Assembly: GCA_964500645.1 (NCBI GenBank)
Contig: CAZCOH010000033.1
Location: forward strand, 1 to 16,218
DNA length: 16,218 bases
From: CAYFIW01 sp964500645
GTDB lineage: Bacteria > Chloroflexota > Dehalococcoidia > Lucifugimonadales > UBA826
Reading direction: 5' to 3'
Both the position numbers and the translations under genes were made by a program. Under the pieces are notes generated by a model. The model made no database searches. It was not told where the DNA came from and saw nothing but the letters and a program-made list of their open reading frames with translations. How positions within the stretch are numbered: the stretch's first letter is position 1; each line of letters opens with the position of its first letter. Below, in pieces: positions 15,294 through 16,218 of the stretch.

Positions 15294-15491
15294 CTATAAG
15301 TCTTCAATTAGTTCATCTAGATATCCAACAAATCCAGGTTTCAAGACAAATCGGCCCATATTCGCAGACCAATCAAGTATTCCCTGGCCGGTACCAAGCA
15401 TAATGTTTTCGCACATAGCCCTTTTACCTCTATTTTGAGCCTCGAATAGAACTCCAAATAGAGGTAAAGAGATAGTATATTTAGATAGAAA
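15294..15491 (-). pseudogene. Orphan C-terminal coding remnant (or 40-residue small protein)
   Basis: On the minus strand a frame of 66 codons is open from 15491 to a TAG at 15294-15296. The predicted peptide has normal protein-like composition: FEAQNRGKRAMCENIMLGTG, then QGILDWSANMGRF and a close with GYLDELIEDL. The first ATG in frame is at 15416, with AGAGGT nine bases upstream, giving a possible 40-residue protein. The stop just upstream (15492-15494) and the DUF3303-like gene ending at 15507 leave no room for a full gene, so a truncated remnant is the likeliest reading. The RGKR...GTGQGI pattern faintly recalls thiolase C-termini, but the rest does not fit and I do not assign a family. 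Confidence 0.4.
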
Positions 15492-15506
15492 CTAAAAGAA
15501 TTGTAA

Positions 15507-15815
15507 TTACTGCCGAGCCATTATTTCGCGGGCCAATTCCACCATCTTTTCTTCATGCATAACAGGGTTTATGTCGAAAGCCTGTTTATAGGGAAATGAG
15601 TTTACCCAAGCACCAATTTTTGAACTATCCTCTGTTTCCATAAGTATATAAGAAGCATGTTTGGGAGCAGCACTAACCATAAACAGAATGTTAAGACCCA
15701 ATTCTTTAGCCAGGTCTCCCGAAGCCTCAATTGCATCCAACATTGGAGGCATTAATTCCCTGTTATAGCCCGGACAATTATCCTCAGTATGAGTTGCAGT
15801 TATGTGAAAAAGCAT
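15507..15815 (-). CDS. DUF3303-like small protein
   Basis: A 102-residue protein opening MLFHITATHTEDNC, followed by a helix (MLDAIEASGDLAKELG), two strands (NILFMVSAAPKHASYILMET), a helix (DSSKIGAWVNSF) and a short strand ending INPVMHEEKM. This is the ferredoxin-like fold and matches the DUF3303 family better than the gene at 5930. The shared FHIxAxH.....C opening links the two. AGGAG lies about seven bases ahead of the ATG, so the start is firm. The function is unknown; proteins of this fold are dimeric and may bind small molecules. It diverges from the membrane-protein gene at 16088 across 272 bases. Confidence 0.82.
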   Translation of the reverse strand: MLFHITATHTEDNCPGYNRELMPPMLDAIEASGDLAKELGLNILFMVSAAPKHASYILMETEDSSKIGAWVNSFPYKQAFDINPVMHEEKMVELAREIMARQ

Positions 15816-15891
15816 ATCGTTCTCCTATTCTTACTTACATTTTGTTAACGGTTTATAATTTTCCTTTATATAGCGTGATGATGCACAGCAG

Positions 15892-15971
15892 ATATCGATA
15901 TATAAATTCTTGACCGCAATTTTTAGTTTTTCATACGATTATCAGCCTCTCCGATAGAGTGATAATTATCA
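15892..15971. promoter_or_regulatory. Palindrome-containing divergent promoter region, possible operators
   Basis: The 272-base gap between 15816 and 16087 is A/T-rich and has no gene that I can see. It contains ATATCGATAT (15892-15901) and TGATAATTATCA (15960-15971), both perfect palindromes. GTGATA at about 15959 is also matched by TATCAC at about 16005. Such sites can bind dimeric regulators, but A/T-rich sequence makes short palindromes common. Confidence 0.25.
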
Positions 15972-16087
15972 ACGCTTAATATATATAAAATGGCCTAAAT
16001 TATCTATCACTAATCTATTATTCGACTTAACGTATAGTACTGATGCATTCCCATATTCAAAATGCATCCACGTAGGAACGCCAATAT

Positions 16088-16218
16088 ATGAAGGAAATTG
16101 ATGTCGCGCTAACCGATTACGGCCTGACGGTTATATGTCTTGTATTCGCATGGATTCTTGTTAGAAGCATTTCTCACGATCGCGTCTTATCCATCTGGTT
16201 CACAATACTATTTGCATC
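16088..16218 (+). CDS. Membrane protein, N-terminal part (3' end outside window)
   Basis: An ATG at 16088 opens a frame of 43 codons that runs off the right edge. The peptide begins MKEIDVALTDYGLTVICLVF, followed by AWILVRSISHDRVLSIWFTI. There is one clear hydrophobic segment from about residue 12 to 24, a short polar stretch with Arg, His and Asp, and the beginning of a second segment. AGGAA at 16076-16080 or so serves as ribosome site. The pattern is that of a multi-span inner-membrane protein; I do not recognise the family. It is the plus-strand member of a divergent pair with the DUF3303-like gene. Confidence 0.6.
   Translation, partial: MKEIDVALTDYGLTVICLVFAWILVRSISHDRVLSIWFTILFA

Noticed and set aside
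1..16218. tRNA, rRNA, CRISPR array, phage or toxin-antitoxin features
   Set aside because: No tRNA-like cloverleaf ends, no regularly spaced repeats, and no recognisable integrase, transposase, phage or toxin-antitoxin proteins were seen on either strand.

Overview
The window is bacterial DNA: dense coding, Shine-Dalgarno sites ahead of most genes, and roughly 40% G+C judged by eye. The gene content consists of luciferase-like flavin monooxygenases, several short-chain dehydrogenases, an HpcH/HpaI-type aldolase, a sulfatase, NHL and DinB proteins and small ferredoxin-fold proteins. This resembles genomes of heterotrophic marine bacteria that degrade recalcitrant organic matter, for example the SAR202 group of Chloroflexota. 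That assignment is inference from gene families only; the window has no rRNA, ribosomal-protein or other phylogenetic marker, and a marine proteobacterium is not excluded.

Layout. Bases 1-3134 hold a plus-strand run: the 3' end of a luciferase-like monooxygenase, an HpcH/HpaI-like lyase, an NHL beta-propeller protein and a class I methyltransferase, possibly one transcription unit. A minus-strand asparaginase-family gene (3163-4167) diverges from an SGSH-like sulfatase (TTG start, about 4262-5842), which is followed by a small DUF3303-like protein. A minus-strand pair (SDR, then a YgjP/DUF45 metallopeptidase, 6238-7786) diverges from a second SDR (7981-8745). From 8793 to 10926 two closely related nucleoside 2-deoxyribosyltransferase-like genes, both minus strand, flank a plus-strand GlcG/HbpS-family gene. 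Then come a YbhB/PEBP-type protein, a minus-strand SDR, and a plus-strand run of luciferase-like monooxygenase, DinB/DUF664 protein and an aberrant SDR (12620-15281). The right end has a short orphan C-terminal coding remnant, a second DUF3303-like gene (minus) and the first 43 codons of a membrane protein that runs off the window.

How the genes work together. Nothing proves one pathway. The best-supported reading is a catabolic accessory region: flavin monooxygenases could open or hydroxylate substrates, SDRs oxidise alcohols, the HpcH-like enzyme cleaves or forms C-C bonds, and the sulfatase and asparaginase-family hydrolase release sulfate or ammonia. Coding strand switches about twelve times in 16 kb, so most genes are probably expressed singly or in pairs, more like a collection of small modules than a large operon.

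The points most worth a second look are departures from catalytic consensus in otherwise intact genes: an aldolase with Glu where the substrate-anchoring Arg is expected, an asparaginase with Ala at the ligand-binding Asp, and an SDR with a 28-residue insertion in its nucleotide-binding loop and no YxxxK. Also notable are the duplicated deoxyribosyltransferase-like pair, with a mosaic identity pattern suggesting gene conversion, and the orphan remnant near 15294-15491. I found no mobile element, CRISPR array, tRNA or rRNA.
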